Positions 19,205 to 31,494 of a stretch of 64,000 bases of DNA are shown in pieces. Location: positions 1,922,001-1,986,000 of the forward strand of contig JAPDRO010000001.1 in assembly GCA_030247885.1 (NCBI GenBank), in the 5' to 3' direction. Every line of letters begins with the position of its first letter. Position 1 is the first letter of the stretch. The DNA is from Taxawa tesnikishii (nom. ined.). Lineage: Eukaryota; Ascomycota; Dothideomycetes; Dothideales. Below the pieces are notes generated by a model. The model worked only from the letters and a program-made list of their open reading frames with translations, had not been told where the DNA came from and did no database searches. A program made the translations under genes and the position numbers.

Positions 19205-21567
19205 ATGGTGCACTACATCAACTCCCTATCCACTACCTCCTCCCGGAACGAGCCCAAGCCCGACCCTAAACAGATCTACACCGTCAGCGAGCCACCGTAC
19301 TCAGGCTACCATCCCGTGGATCAATCTACCTACCGCAAAAGCTCACCAGACAGCGCAATTGTCATTGACAATGGTATATATGCCTTCCAACTGACCCCAC
19401 CCCCTTCTCCTGCACTACTCTAACGTGGGCAGGCTCGTCATCTGTACGCGCGGGGTGGCAGTTCGAACAATCTCCACGCCTTGTGATACCCCCGCTCATG
19501 GCACGATATACGGATCGCAAACTGAACCGGAAACTCACGTTTATCGGCTCGGAGTTATACTTCGACGGCACAGCGCGTGGTCAGGCGAAAAACATCTATG
19601 AGGCCGGGAGTAACATCGTAAATAACTGGGACGTGCAGGAGGGCGTGCTGGATTACATCTTCATCAAGCTGGGTATGGGGAATGCGAATGGTGCAATTGA
19701 TCGCCCGGTTGTCATGACGGAGCCGCTCGCGAACACAGCGTATACAAGACGAGGTGAGTGACAAGGATACGACCTGCAACAAATGTAGTACGGCGGCTCA
19801 CGAGTGGGTCTAGTTATGTCGGAGATTCTGTTCGAGCTCTACGGTGTTCCATCCGCTGCCTACGGTATCGATTCACTGTTCTCCTACGCGCACAACGGCG
19901 GGCGCACCGGGATTGTCGCCTCATCATCTTACATGTCGACACATCTCATTCCGGTGCTGGATTCTAAGCCTCTATTTGCGCATGCTACACGACTCGATTG
20001 GGGTCGTGCTCAATGCGCTGAGTATCTCACAAAACTGCTTCGAACGAAGTACCCGCACCTGATGGGAGCCACGAACAAGGTCAACGAGACGCAGATCGAG
20101 GATCTCGTCCGCCAACATTGCTATGTCTCACAGGACTACGATCGGGAAATGACCAGATTTCTGGAATGGACGGGCCTGGAGGACAGGGATCGGATCGTAC
20201 AGCTACCGTATACGGAGAAAGAGGTGGTTCAGAAGACCGAGGAAGAGCTTGCAAGAGCGGCAGAGAAGCGGAAGGAGAGTGGGCGACGACTGCAGGAACA
20301 GGCGGCTAAGATGCGCTTGGAGAAGCTCATGCGAAAAGAGCAAGAGCTGGAATACTACAAGGACTTGCAACAAAGGCTGGCATCAGCGACGAAGAAGGAT
20401 GCAAGAGTGATGCTGGAAGCCGAGGATTTTGAAGACGAAGGCCAGTTGGAAAAGAAGATGCGCGAGATGGAAAAGTCGATTCGCAAGCAGAGGAACAGAG
20501 ACGTGGGCGACATGGAAGAGGTCGAAGAGCCTCCCTCGTACCCTCTGCTGGACGTTCCGGACGACCAACTGGATGAAGAAGGATTGAAACAGAAACGCCA
20601 ACAGCGCCTGCTTAAGTCTAATCACGATGCACGCGCACGTGCGAAAGCAGAGAAGGAGCGTGAAAAGGCGCGCATCGCCGAAGAGGAACGCCTCGATAGC
20701 GAGCGCCGCGAACGTGACCCAGAAACCTGGATCGAAGAACGCCGCGCCGCTCGACTCAACATGATCCAGCGGATCAAGGAACGCGACCGCCTCAAAGCCG
20801 ATTTGGGCAACCGGAAATCGCTCGCCGCGCAGATGCGGATGAAGAACATCGCAAACCTGGCCTCCGATACTAATTCCAAGAAGCGGCGGCGCGGTGGCGA
20901 TGACGATACTTTCGGCGCGGACGACGCAGACTGGGGTATCTACCGCCAGATTGCGACGGGCGAACAGAGCGATGACGAGGAGGAAGAAGACCTAGCGGCT
21001 GCGTTGAAGGGCATTGAGAAGCAGCTTCTGGAGCACGACCCGCACTTCACGGAGCAAAGCACGCAGGAGGCGCAGCAGGACTGGACGAATAGTCTGCTGC
21101 ACGCCTTCCTGCACGGCCCGTGGGCCTACGATCCCGAGAGCGCAAAGCAGAGCAATCAGTTCCACCTCAACGTCGAGCGCATCCGTGTGCCCGAAGTCGT
21201 GTTCCAGCCTGCAATCGCCGGCATTGATCAGGCGGGCATCGTCGAAATTACGGAGGACATTATCACGCAGAGGCTCTCAGGGACGCAGTTCCGCGACGAC
21301 ATGCTGAAGGATATCTTCCTCACGGGCGGGTATTGTCTGTTCCAGGGCTTCGAGGAGAGGCTGCGGAACGAGTTGCGTGCAGTCTTGCCCGCCGAAGCAC
21401 CGTTGGGTGTTAGACGAGCAAAGGATCCGCTGCTGGATGCATGGAGGGGCGCGGCGGAGTGGGCGAGCGGTGCAAGTTCGAGGCAGAGCTTCGTGAGCCG
21501 GGAGGAGTGGCTTGAGAAGGGTGGGGAGTATATTAAGGAGCACAATCTGGGGAATGCTTATTCTTAG
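19205..21567 (+). CDS. ARP5: Actin-related protein 5, INO80 complex
   Basis: Three exons: 19205-19373, 19433-19753 and 19814-21567, with introns of 59 and 60 nt; total 748 codons, in frame. The actin fold starts with AIVIDNGSSSVRAGW (phosphate-binding loop) and goes on with IVNNWDVQEGVLDYIF, MTEPLAN and LFELYGVPSAAYGID. A large charged insertion follows, with the blocks KRKESGRRLQEQAAKMRLEK and KEQELEYYKDLQ typical of Arp5. The actin fold resumes with FQPAIAGIDQAGIVE and IFLTGGYCLFQGFEERL. Length (747 residues) fits Arp5, which is longer than actin because of these insertions. Arp5 works with Ies6 as a module of the INO80 chromatin remodeller and is needed for nucleosome sliding. IES6 is 7 kb downstream on the same strand. 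Confidence 0.93.
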
Positions 21568-22616
21568 GGTGCTGGATTGTGGATGGGATGGTGTGGTGTC
21601 AACAGCTGGCAGGCGTCAAGGTTTAAGGGTTTAGACGGAGATACCCGTGTTCTTGTTGTACCAAAAGGCCCGGCCACACGAAGGATGCAGTTATGCAGTT
21701 CCTCCTTTGACGAGGGCGTCGTAACTTCAGATCCTTCATTTCTCCATCAGCATTCCCCGGTGTGTCGCGTGCTGCTGAGTACGCGCATATATCAAAGAGG
21801 TGCGCGTGTGGTGTTGTTGAGCCGGGTCTGTTTGTCGCGTAAATGCTCGCGCGCGGCTGTACTTAGCCGAAACGCGCTTCGGGCCCCTAGCCTTGATCTT
21901 GCGGTATATTAAGATTGAGATGGACAGCTGAAACACGTCCAGAGGCCGCTCCCGTAATTTGCCTGGAGCATGTTTCAATCAATCATCCGTCACATGCTAA
22001 CCTGCGCCGCGATGGTGCAATAGCAGATCTTGCTGCAATAGCAGAAGTCCCACACACCTCCCTGGTCGAGTGCTCCGACGGCGCGGATCGAGGTCACTTA
22101 ATAAGCGGCCCAATGAGTGTACCCGAAGGTAGCGTGATGACCTGCCGTACATGGTGATACGTATGGTGAGGAAGCGTAGGGTTAGAGGTTCGTGTGCCCT
22201 TGTCTCGCAAGAGAAAGTGTACTGTGTAGGTAGTTCCTTCTCATACACTTCTTGTTTTGCCGCGTAGCAGCATCGGGTGTGAGACCTGCAACTCTCTCAC
22301 TCTTCTCTCTCCTCACCGCAGTCGTTCGTTTCGCTGCTCTATTCCTACCTCTTGTCGTTCTTTTCGGGGCCATCTGTTGATTAGTTGACTTCCTTCGCGC
22401 GGCTTACCCGTACACTGCCTCGTGATTGACGATCCTTACGCTTGTTGTGGATTTCCCTACACCGATCAGCTCAGGCAAACCAATCCCCTGCTGCGCCACG
22501 TGTTCTTCCAACACAGCAACAACAACAACAACACCACCACCACCTTCGCAGGCTCTGGAAGCCCTCGACTAACAATCTTCGCATCGACATTCTAGGATCA
22601 GAGGCGAACGCTCACC
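21568..22616. other. Intergenic, ARP5 to unknown gene
   Basis: 1.05 kb with no recognised gene. The last 180 bp are C/A-rich with CAA repeats, as in many fungal 5' UTRs. Confidence 0.5.
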
Positions 22617-24458
22617 ATGGGGTTCCTCGAAAGATCAAAATCATTCCGCACCAAGGACGCGAGCGCAGAGCGCAGCAAAGAGGATGTCGTAGGACCGACA
22701 AGGAAGATACATTCAGAGAAACGGGCACTCAGAGAGTTTTCCAAGGAAGAGAATGGATGGAAGGCCAGCAGCGCCCGCGATGGCCCATCACGTCGAGATG
22801 CCGGGACAGGCTCGGCCAACAACAGCAAGCTCTCTCAGGTCACCAAGCAAACGAAGAATGTTGAGAACACGAACAATGCCTGGAGGCTCCAGACGCCGTC
22901 GCCAGACTACACGCCCAACCACAGCGTGGCCTTTAACGTGCGTAATTCCCAGATCGGGGTCGCTCTAGGTTCCCCGCCCATCCACCTACCTGGGGCAGAT
23001 CATACACCACCGGCCATGTGAGCACTAGCCTCTCAACATCACGTGAGGCGGCCACGTTCGTTGAACAGCAACGCGACAACACCGTCGCCACAGTCTCTCA
23101 GGTCAGACCGGCATTGAAGAAAGCAAAGTCCAGCACGTTCAAGTCCTTCTTCCAGCGCAAGCCCTCAAAGCAGGCTATCTCCGAACCCTTTTATAAAGTC
23201 CAGCAACCCCAGGTCACACCTGCTGCTGCCCCAGAACCGCCGGCCAAGGAAGCCGGTTCGGTAGTCTCACGCAAGCCATCGGAGACGGAAAACGAGAAGA
23301 AGAGACACGCACACGAGCGCACCGTTTCGCGCGGTCTAATCAGACAGAACATGCGTGCCGATATGGATGCAGCGCATTTCGGAGCTGGGAAACGCAGTGT
23401 GACCTCACCCGCTGTGCAGACGCTCGTCATCACTATTCCCATCCCCGTGTCGCAAAGCCCGAGATTGGTGTCCGATGGGGAGTCTTTCGACAGTTTGGCG
23501 CAGGTCGACTCGAACAACAAGGACAGCAAGGTGGAGATCGGGGTTGCGCGGCAGTTGCCACTAACGCCTCGGTTGGAAGTAGATATTCCTTCCGTGGAGA
23601 TGGAGCGGTATAGTGTCATGTTTGAGCAGCTGTTGATGCCGCCTCAGCAGACGATCCTAGAGAGACGAAAGGCAAGGAAGGAGTTGAGATTTGCGGCAGA
23701 AACCTTGGGCAGCGTATGTTTTGTTCTTGTCCGTTGACGAACGAGAACGCAAGAGCTAACTAACATAGTTGACGCCAACGGACGAGGGCATGCCGCAACG
23801 GCGCGCAACCTCGCCAAGCCTGCCACGTTCACCTCTCATGAACCGTGATGACTCCCGGACACCCACAGCGACCAAGGCGCGGGCGGTCTCGGTCTTGCAT
23901 CGCCCGCGAGCCCCGAAACGCGCTCATACCGACCCCGTCCACAACACCACAACGGCGAGGGCGGGGTTCTCTACCGCACTATCCACACAAGCCTCATCCC
24001 CGGTCTGGAGCGAGGCTTCACTGCCGCCGACGCCGGCTTCAGAAGATGCGCAGACATTCGTCAGCCTGGAAGACGACAGCATGATCCTGTCTCCCTCATC
24101 ATACCCGACCGCGAACGCACCACTGATGTCGAAACTCGAGGAGCCGGCCTGGGAGATGCTGACACAGAAGAAGGAGAAGAAGAAGAAGAAGGAGCCTTTT
24201 TCAAGGAAGCACGGCGGCGAAGCCACGCTATCCAAAACCCACAAGGTCTCGTCATTGAACGTTTCCCCGATCCCGAAGGCCATGTCGCCGGTCGAGTACG
24301 ATAGCCGCGTGGTCCAGATCAGCGTGGCCAGAAGCGTAAGCGTTAGCAAGGCGAGACAGAGGGTCAAGGAGCCGATCACGAGTAAACAACCACTCAAACC
24401 ACGAGTGGTGCAGATGAAGAATCGCAAGAGTACTGTCGTTCTGCTTGAAAACGCATGA
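22617..24458 (+). CDS. Fungal protein of unknown function, disordered and basic
   Basis: Two exons, 22617-23713 and 23769-24458, with a 55-nt intron that has a perfect CTAAC branch site. The protein begins MGFLERSKSFRTKDAS and is mostly low-complexity Ser/Lys/Arg/Pro. Recognisable features are KSSTFKSFFQRKPSK, an acidic hydrophobic stretch EVDIPSVEMERYSVMFEQLL just before the exon junction, and a KKEKKKKKE run. I know no function; the sequence suggests a regulated scaffold or nuclear protein but nothing proves it. Near 22972-22979 (CCCCGCCC) the reading has to shift to join GVALGSP to PTWGRSYTTGHVS; the evidence is weaker than for the other indels because the region is poorly conserved. Exons total 1,787 nt, again one short of a codon multiple. 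Confidence 0.6.
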
Positions 24459-24911
24459 AGGGGGACGTTACAGTGTGGTCTCCCTGATTTTGGTATTTCC
24501 GTTTGTTGTTATGCATTGGGCGGAGCGGTGGAGTTTTGCAAAGGAGTTTACCAATGGTTCTTGTCCATGGCTGAGACGTGTTTCATCATATTTACATGTA
24601 TGGTGGCAGTTGCTGGGCAGCCTTTCCTATGTGTCTTAGCTTTATACCCGACTTAGATCGTAGACCGATCACTCAAATGAGGAGAGATGTTGTTCGCCAG
24701 TCATGTTAGCTCAACGAAACGGAGCATATTGCAGATACGTTTAATCGTGTTCTCGTGAAACTCCCGGCCGTAAGGTATCGTAGAAAGATAATTGACTTCA
24801 AGCAATGGGACCGGCCCTCCCACAAAACGCCTCAATGTGTCTTTCAGACAAGGGTATCCGTCAAAACAAACCGCTGACTTCAAAGCCGACGCCGGTTGAA
24901 GAAATCCTTGC
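24459..24911. other. Intergenic, convergent 3' ends
   Basis: 450 bp between two stops facing each other; nothing recognised. Confidence 0.5.
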
Positions 24912-26679
24912 TCACACACCACTGCAATCTTGTAGTCCTTCGCTTCCGCCCTCAAGCTCCACGGGCCTAGCCTCTCTCGAGGGAATGTGGATATCCCACT
25001 CTTCGTTCCTCTCCGGCACCCTTCCAAGTACACACTTCGTCCTCCTCAACATCTCTCCGTTACCTGCCAACGCGGCCACATGCTTCATATCGATATGAGC
25101 CATCAGCGTGTCCACATCCCCGTAGACACCCGTCTCCCTCCCCTCGACAGAGCAAAACATGCATCCGTACGAATACTCCTCCCTCGTCGCGGTTGGGTTC
25201 TCGCACTTGACGTGCGAGCGTGCGAGGAACAACCACTTGTACCTTATTCCGCAGCTGACCCTGTACACAGCATCAGGGAGCAATTTCTTTGGTCCTACAG
25301 CCTGTGTCCGGAATTGGCAGGTCTTGCACCGCCAGTAGGGCGTCTGTCCGTAAAGGCCGTTGGGGACCATGCAGATGGTTAGCCCGGATTTGATGCTTTC
25401 GCGTGTCGACCATGCGCCTTTGCAGAAGCCCCAGTAGTTGTTGGATTTTTCCGGACGGCCATGCATGCGTTGCGCTGGCGCTGTTGATGTTGCTGGCGCT
25501 GGCACGGGTGGTGGTGGGAGGCTGGGGCGCAGGGCGGGATGCACTTGCTGTGAGTCAGAGAGGCGTTGTTGTTGCTGTATAGAGAGAGCTCTGTAGTGAT
25601 TCATATCTGGGCGCTGAGGACGCTGTGGCGAGGTTGGCGACTGCAGAGGCGACTGCAGAGGCGACGGCAGCGGTGACGGCAATGAGGGTGTTTGTTGGAA
25701 AGGAGAAAAGGTCGACACGGTCAGAGTTGGAGAGACGAGCGTGTCTGGGGTTCTTGCAGAAGCGGCGCTATATACGCTGCTGCTCCCAGATGCTGAGGAC
25801 GGGTGTCTATGCATGCTAGGCCGCTGCATGCCTTTATCGCTAATGATGGAGTCGAAACGAGAGCGGATGCTTTCCCGTTCCGACTCGTCGTCGCCTCCCG
25901 CGGCTTGTTGTTGGCCGAACAAACGCATATCCAACTCTTTAGCCTGGATCAGAGGCGTGAGCCATGCGAAGGAGGGCGCCAGCGAGATTCGAGACGCGCC
26001 CGAGTTGGAGCGTGGACGGCCGCTTGATTTGACAGACAGGTACCGACCGAGGCCCTGTTGGCGTTCTGGCCCAGCTGACAGAGTGACCGCGGCGGGTACC
26101 ATGTCAGGCGACACAGCGTTCGCTGTCATGTAAGACAGGATGCTGCCCCGGGATCCTGTGCTCGCCGATTCGATGGAGCCGTTACCAATGGGTGCTTCTA
26201 TTGGCAGCGACACCAAAATACGTTCTCTAAGGTGGTTCAGGCTGTTCATGGTATCGTGCTTACTGGTGACTGAAGCTTCGTGGAGCCGTGTGAGGTCGAG
26301 GATGGCATTTTCGAATTCGTCTGCGATCTGCAGGCTCCGGATAATCTCTGCTTGCATCGAGACGGCGATCTGGAGCAGCTGGGCTATTGCGATACCTGTG
26401 GAAACGCATTAGCAGTGCTACAGTTTGTGTGTATGCTAAGACTGGCATACCATCGCCGGCTCTGAACGCATATCCGAAGACATCATACTCAGCGCAGTAA
26501 CGCACGCTCACTTGCTTCTCGCCTTGCTCAAGGGATTCCTGTAGCTGTTTCTCCTGGAAGTCGCGCTCGACATCCTTGCGCTTCTTGTGTTTCTTCTTTA
26601 TAGCCTTCACCAGCTCGGCTCCACCATGGAAGGCAGACACTACAGCCGCAATACAACCTACCACCTCTAACCCAGACAT
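24912..26679 (-). CDS. Fungal family protein with hydrophobic N-terminal helix and Cys/His-rich C-terminus
   Basis: Two exons, 26679-26451 and 26395-24912, with a 55-nt intron; 570 residues, in frame. The N-terminus MSGLEVVGCIAAVVSAFHGG is an amphipathic or hydrophobic helix followed by a very basic run (KKKHKKRK) and a helical region to about residue 130 (SMQAEIIRSLQIADEFENA). The middle is Ser/Pro-rich, with repeats of SPLP/SPLQ. The last 160 residues hold WGFCKGAW, WRCKTCQFRTQA, CGIRYKWLFLARSHVKC, GCMFCSVEG and HIDMKHV, a set of paired Cys and His that looks like one or more zinc-binding folds. I recall this architecture as a widespread but uncharacterised fungal family. The N-terminal pattern is reminiscent of the helical domains that open many fungal HeLo-like or STAND proteins; this is only a resemblance. 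Confidence 0.7.
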
Positions 26680-27473
26680 CGCCAGCGCCCACTGGTTCTC
26701 AGTAACGGTAGTGGAAGTGGATATAAGCACTAGCTGTGTGGGGTATGATGGTGCAAGCAACAGTAACGAAGACGCAGCAAGGGTAGAGGAAAAGAAAACG
26801 AGTTCGAAACGACAGCTGCAGACATGGACATGCTGCAGAACAAGGCTGCACAAGCACTCTTCTCAGCCTCGCACTACACCACTTACCGATAGATAGCGGG
26901 CGGAGTCATCAGCCTATAAGGCGTACGGCACTATCCTGTTGCGGGCTTGTCGTGCCAGGTTTGCGCGGGGCTCGCACAAAGAACCTTCGTTGCCTGAGTT
27001 CAGCCCATGCGCCTTTGGGAGGTGGAGGCTATGCAAGAGATAGGAAGAAGATGCCGACGGCTGGTGAGCTGACGGGCTGGCGTCCGATAGGCGCGTGACG
27101 GGCGGTGTGCTCCAGCCTGCGCAGCGGTGCTGAGGTGTACGCGTCTGCCCATTCGGCTTCATGCATGCATGTCGGGATGCGTCTGAAACGTGAGGGGATG
27201 GAGGGACGTGCAGTTGTCCAGACCCCGGAAGAACAGCTAGTCACATATCTACACAAGGACATGGAAATGGGCAATCTGATCCAGTTGAGCAAGTGGTATT
27301 GTATATGGGACATCGTCCGTGTCCCAAAGGATTCTAGACTGCCACTGAGCTTATGCTTCAACCGCCTAGAAAACATGAGGGCCAAAAGTTCGCCCAACCC
27401 CGACGAGCCAGACTATAGTAAAACAGCGTGTATAACAAGCACGAAAGGGTATTACTCATTACTCGTCACAAGG
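26680..27473. other. Intergenic, upstream of the Cys/His protein and downstream of YKT6
   Basis: 790 bp; no gene recognised. The first part is presumably the promoter of the minus-strand gene on its left. Confidence 0.5.
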
Positions 27474-28228
27474 CTACATAACAATGCAGCATGAATTTTG
27501 TTTCTTGGCCTATGCCGCTCGTCAGCACCAATGCTCCAACGCTATTAGTCTTCAGCACCCTTACCTGTGTGTAGAACATCTTGCTCTGAGCGCTCAAACC
27601 GTCACTCTTCGCGACTAAGTTGTCGATCTTCTCGCCTCTCTCCAACACGCTCTCAATCGTCTTGTGCAAAACGATCTTGGTCTCATCCAACTCCTTTTGA
27701 ATCTTCATGATACTGTCGGCCTGATGCGGGTCCTGATATTTCACAATGTACTCTTTGAGCTGCGGGAACGGCAACTCAGCGTTCGAATTCGCGAACGCGG
27801 AGCGCGGGTAGCGTGACAGGAACTCGTCGAGGATCTTAGAGAGCAGTTGGTGTGCAACCAGAGCGGGGTATTCTTGGTCGCTGATAATGATACCCGCAAC
27901 GCCTTCGCTGCGTCCGTAAGCGTGGAAGGTGTAAGATTGCTCTTCGACATCCTGCCGTTGGCCTGGCTTAGTCCGCTCGGCTACGGTTTTGCTGAAAAGG
28001 GACATGAACTCGCCAACGCTGAGGGATGTTAGCCGGGACTGACTGACAGCCTTGAACAATAGAGACCGTACCTCGACCGTGTGAAGCGCGAGTAGCTGCT
28101 CAGATCCCTCTCTGCGCATAGTTCGACGGCCGGCTTCTCCTCGTTCTTCAATATCTCCACAGAGTGTCAGTCTCAAGCGTACGTTCTCATACGGCACTGC
28201 TCCTTACTCCGATGTAAAGAATCTTCAT
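27474..28228 (-). CDS. YKT6: Ykt6 R-SNARE
   Basis: Four exons: 28228-28208, 28154-28072, 28018-27565 and 27509-27474, with introns of 53, 53 and 55 nt; 197 residues, in frame. The protein starts MKILYIG, ILKNEEKPAVELCAERD (longin domain, about residues 1-125), with FMSLFSKTVAERTKPGQRQ. The SNARE helix has KIQKELDETKIVLHKTIESV and the zero-layer Arg in VLERGEK. The last exon codes AKKQNSCCIVM: the CCxxM tail that in Ykt6 is palmitoylated and prenylated. There is no transmembrane helix, as expected. Ykt6 cycles between cytosol and membranes and acts in Golgi, vacuole and autophagosome fusion. It is divergent from IES6 with 326 bp between starts. RAM1, a prenyltransferase subunit, lies about 10 kb away. 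Confidence 0.96.
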
Positions 28229-28554
28229 GTTGAAAATCCGCCTTGAAGTAGTTATCGGTGTCTTTTTAAAGGAGTCTTTTCAGATAGTTTGTGTGTGGTT
28301 GCAGAAGATTGTGTGTGAGCGAGAATGAAAGCTGCCTTGTCAATGAACTCACCCTGCGGTCAATGACGAGAGATGCCAAGACCGGGGAACTACAGGGTCC
28401 AACTGTATAGTCGGCTACAATCACATGTCTTCTAATGTTCGTCCATCCACTCAAACTTTGAGACACGACGCGACAGTGGAACAGTAAAACTTCGTACCAT
28501 ATCCATCACTCAAGGACGGTTAACAGTCTATACACGGTCTTTTGATTCTCAGTC
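28229..28554. promoter_or_regulatory. Divergent promoter region YKT6 / IES6
   Basis: 326 bp shared by two housekeeping genes; no specific site claimed. Confidence 0.5.
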
Positions 28555-29082
28555 ATGGCGCCCATAACCACCGCTTCGGATGAGAGCAACCACCAAGCCC
28601 TCCTCGACCGGCTCGACATGCACAAGATTCATAAACCCTTCCGCAACCCGCACTGGAAGCCTCCCCAAAGGCGCAACAAGACTGTAAAACAAATCATCGC
28701 CGATGCGCAGCGCAAAGAAGCCTCTCTCCTCAACACGCAAAACAACAGCGGGTCCTCTACACCACTCCCTGCCTCCGACAGCGGCACTAGCATCCCCTCC
28801 CTCGTATCCCAAGATCTCTCGCGCCTCGTGCTCGAGAAGAACCGAACAGCCGTTGGTGGCGGCAGACAACCGGTGGTTACCTATACCAGCATCGCGGCTG
28901 CGCCGAGCCTGAAGCCTAAGCAGCGGTATTGCGACATCACGGGCCTGCCGGCGAAATATACCGATCCGAAATCGGGGCTGCGGTACTGCAATAAGGAGAT
29001 CTATGGTGTTGTTAAGGGGCTGAGTACGGGACAGGTGCAGAATTATCTGGCGGCTAGAGGCGCGAATACTGTGCTCAAGTGA
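28555..29082 (+). CDS. IES6: INO80 complex subunit Ies6 (YL1-C domain)
   Basis: A single exon of 175 codons. The N-terminal half holds KIHKPFRNPHWKPPQRRNK, a basic block typical of Ies6/INO80C. A Ser/Thr/Pro linker follows. The C-terminal YL1-C domain is seen as RYCDITGLPAKYTDP, SGLRYCNKEIYGVVKGL and a final helix. Length fits the family (yeast Ies6 166 residues). Ies6 binds Arp5 to form the module that contacts the nucleosome and stimulates INO80. ARP5 lies upstream in the same window and orientation. Confidence 0.93.
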   Translation: MAPITTASDESNHQALLDRLDMHKIHKPFRNPHWKPPQRRNKTVKQIIADAQRKEASLLNTQNNSGSSTPLPASDSGTSIPSLVSQDLSRLVLEKNRTAVGGGRQPVVTYTSIAAAPSLKPKQRYCDITGLPAKYTDPKSGLRYCNKEIYGVVKGLSTGQVQNYLAARGANTVLK

Positions 29083-30315
29083 GAGCATAGGAATGGAGGG
29101 GCTCCGTGCGGACTGCGACTTGATGATATGCACATAATGATGATAGGGGCTTGGCATTGACCAAGAATGGTATTGAACACGAGGACAGTGTGTGCAGCAG
29201 GGGCATAGTCGGGATCGAAGTATGGCCGCCGATGGAGGCATGATGGAAGATTGGGATTGAGGGATGCGGACGGACTGTTTAAGCCAGGCCACGAATGGTT
29301 TGCTTGAAGCAAGCGGTTTCGGAAGACGTGCGCCCATATGCGGTTCAAGACATTTCGAACATGGCACGACAGTTCAGCAAAAACAGCAGACGGGTGCGCT
29401 GGAAGTCAATTCGCTTCTCTCATTTTCAGTGAGAGGTTGCTACAGCTGTCGAGATTCCTATATCAGTTTCATGAAGTCGAACAGAGACGTGCAAGGCATG
29501 TCAGACCAACAAAGTCAAGCCTCCTCCACCCACACAGCGCCTTTCGGCCCAGTGCTCAAGAAGACGCTCCGGCTTAATCGTGATCTGGATTTTTCGTCTT
29601 CGCCTATGGTGACATATACCGAGAACCCATGGTTTAGGATAAGCAGTTACAGCGGCACTATGCCGCTGTTGTCGTGGCGGTGGAGTATTTACACTAAGAA
29701 ATGACTGTTGGTATTTAAAGATGCCTTATTGCCTCGCCCTTGGTAATACATGAGCTGCGTCGGTGGGTAGCTGGCGGATATTTACTCATGTGTCTCCAAG
29801 GCGGGCCAAACAGCACGCACGCCTGTGGTCATTCCTGAGGCCAAGCCGTGAACGGAACCCATCGATTAACGACCCTTTGGGAGCTCCTCGGAAATGTCAA
29901 CACCAGAGTATGCATAGGACAAGCGCGAGATGGGTGTGTGCGTGTCGAGAAAAGGATTTGACGCTTGACGGAAGTTACCGCTCCTTTCTGTCCTCAGGCG
30001 GAACTCGGCCCATGACGTCTTCTTTCTGTCTTTGGAAGTATGCTGTCACGGACGTGGAAGGCAGCGGAAGCACACCCACATGCTCTGGACTCTGATGTCA
30101 AGTCCAAGGACAAGGGAACAGGACCCATCTATCAGGTGTATTGCAGTCTCAAAGACGCTTATCTGACCTGCCTAATACAACATCGTTTGTCACATCCTCT
30201 TGCCCCGCTTTCCGTAGTGAAGAAGATATAATCACGTCAGTACCTTGCTAGATCGTGCAGTTCTTGTTTTACTCTGAGGTCTTGTGGACGTGTCCCTTTG
30301 CTTTCACTATCCGGC
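29083..30315. other. Intergenic, IES6 to hydrolase
   Basis: 1.2 kb. Open frames up to about 146 codons occur on the plus strand but show no motif or intron logic. No gene recognised. Confidence 0.5.
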
Positions 30316-31494
30316 ATGGCTGATGCGTTCTTGGTCTCTCCGAAGGCGCCGCCTCCATTGAACATTCCTTCGGGAAAAGCGGTAAAGGTATCTGTGATTG
30401 ATAGGTATACAATACCCTTGCCTTCGCTGTTAACATCCCGAGAATGTCGCGTTAATAGCCCTGGTAACTCGACCTAACACTATGCTAGCACCACTTTTCT
30501 CAGCCTCGACATCAGCCCATTTCTCAAGCCAATATACGAAGGAAAGGAGAACTTGACGTGCTGTGCCTTTTCATTCCTCATCGAGCACGAGTCAGGCACA
30601 AAAGTACTCTTCGATCTCGGCGTAAGGAAGGACTGGGAGAACCTGAACCCAGGCACTGCCAAGCATATCAAGGACCTGAACTGGACCGTGCAAGTAGAGA
30701 AGGATGTAGCGGAAATCCTAAAGGAACACCAAGTCGATGTCGATGGTGGTACCATAGACGCCGTCATCTGGAGCCACCACCACTGGGACCACAATGGCAA
30801 CATGAAAACATTCCCCGGTAGCACTGATCTGGTAGTTGGACCGGGATTCAAGGAGGCATTCATGCCTGGATACCCCCTCAAAGAAGACGCGCCGGTCCTT
30901 GCGAGCGACTTTGAAGGCCGCAACGTCCGCGAGATACGTGTTGCTGAGGAGGGCAAAGGCCTCAAGATCGGACGCTTCAATGCCTACGACTACTTCGGCG
31001 ATGGCAGCTTCTACCTGCTCGATACTCCAGGTCACTCAATCGGACACATGTGTGGGCTTGCAAGGACGACAGCATCGCCACCATCTTTCGTCTTCATGGG
31101 TGGGGACGCATGCCACCACGGCGGCGAATTCAGGCCGTCGGAGTATATGCCTTTGCCAAAGGAGATTTCGCCGTCGCCGATCAAGCATCTCTCTCCGTGC
31201 CCAGGTCATCTACTGCAGCAGATCCACCGCGAGAAGAGCGCGACGACGCCTTTCTTCGAAGTTGCGCCTAGCTTCGCTCACGACGCCGAGCTCGCGAATT
31301 GGACAATTGACGGGGTGCAAGAATTCGATATATCGCCGGAGGTCTTTGTCCTCATCGCCCACGACGAGACTGTAGTTCCTCTGATTGACCTCTATCCCAA
31401 GCCAATCAATGACTGGCGCGAGAAAGATCTGGCAAAGAAGGCGAGATGGAGGTTCTTGGGTGACTTTGACAAGGCTGTTGAAGACGCGAAGTGA
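30316..31494 (+). CDS. Metallo-beta-lactamase-fold hydrolase
   Basis: Two exons, 30316-30404 and 30489-31494, joined over an 84-nt intron; 364 residues, in frame. The N-terminal exon supplies KVSVIDSTT, the first strand of the fold. The metal-binding signature is SHHHWDHNGN (HxHxDH), with further ligands likely in DTPGHSIGHM and GGDACHH. CAFSFLIEHESGTKVLFDLG and RKDWENL are blocks seen in fungal relatives of the lactonase/AhlD-like group. The substrate cannot be told from sequence; lactone or ester hydrolysis is possible. No signal peptide is seen, so it is probably cytosolic. The next gene, ADE12, starts 390 bp further on the same strand. Confidence 0.88.

Noticed and set aside
27105-27494. 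129-codon plus-strand frame downstream of YKT6
   Set aside because: It overlaps the last YKT6 exon on the other strand and has no motif.
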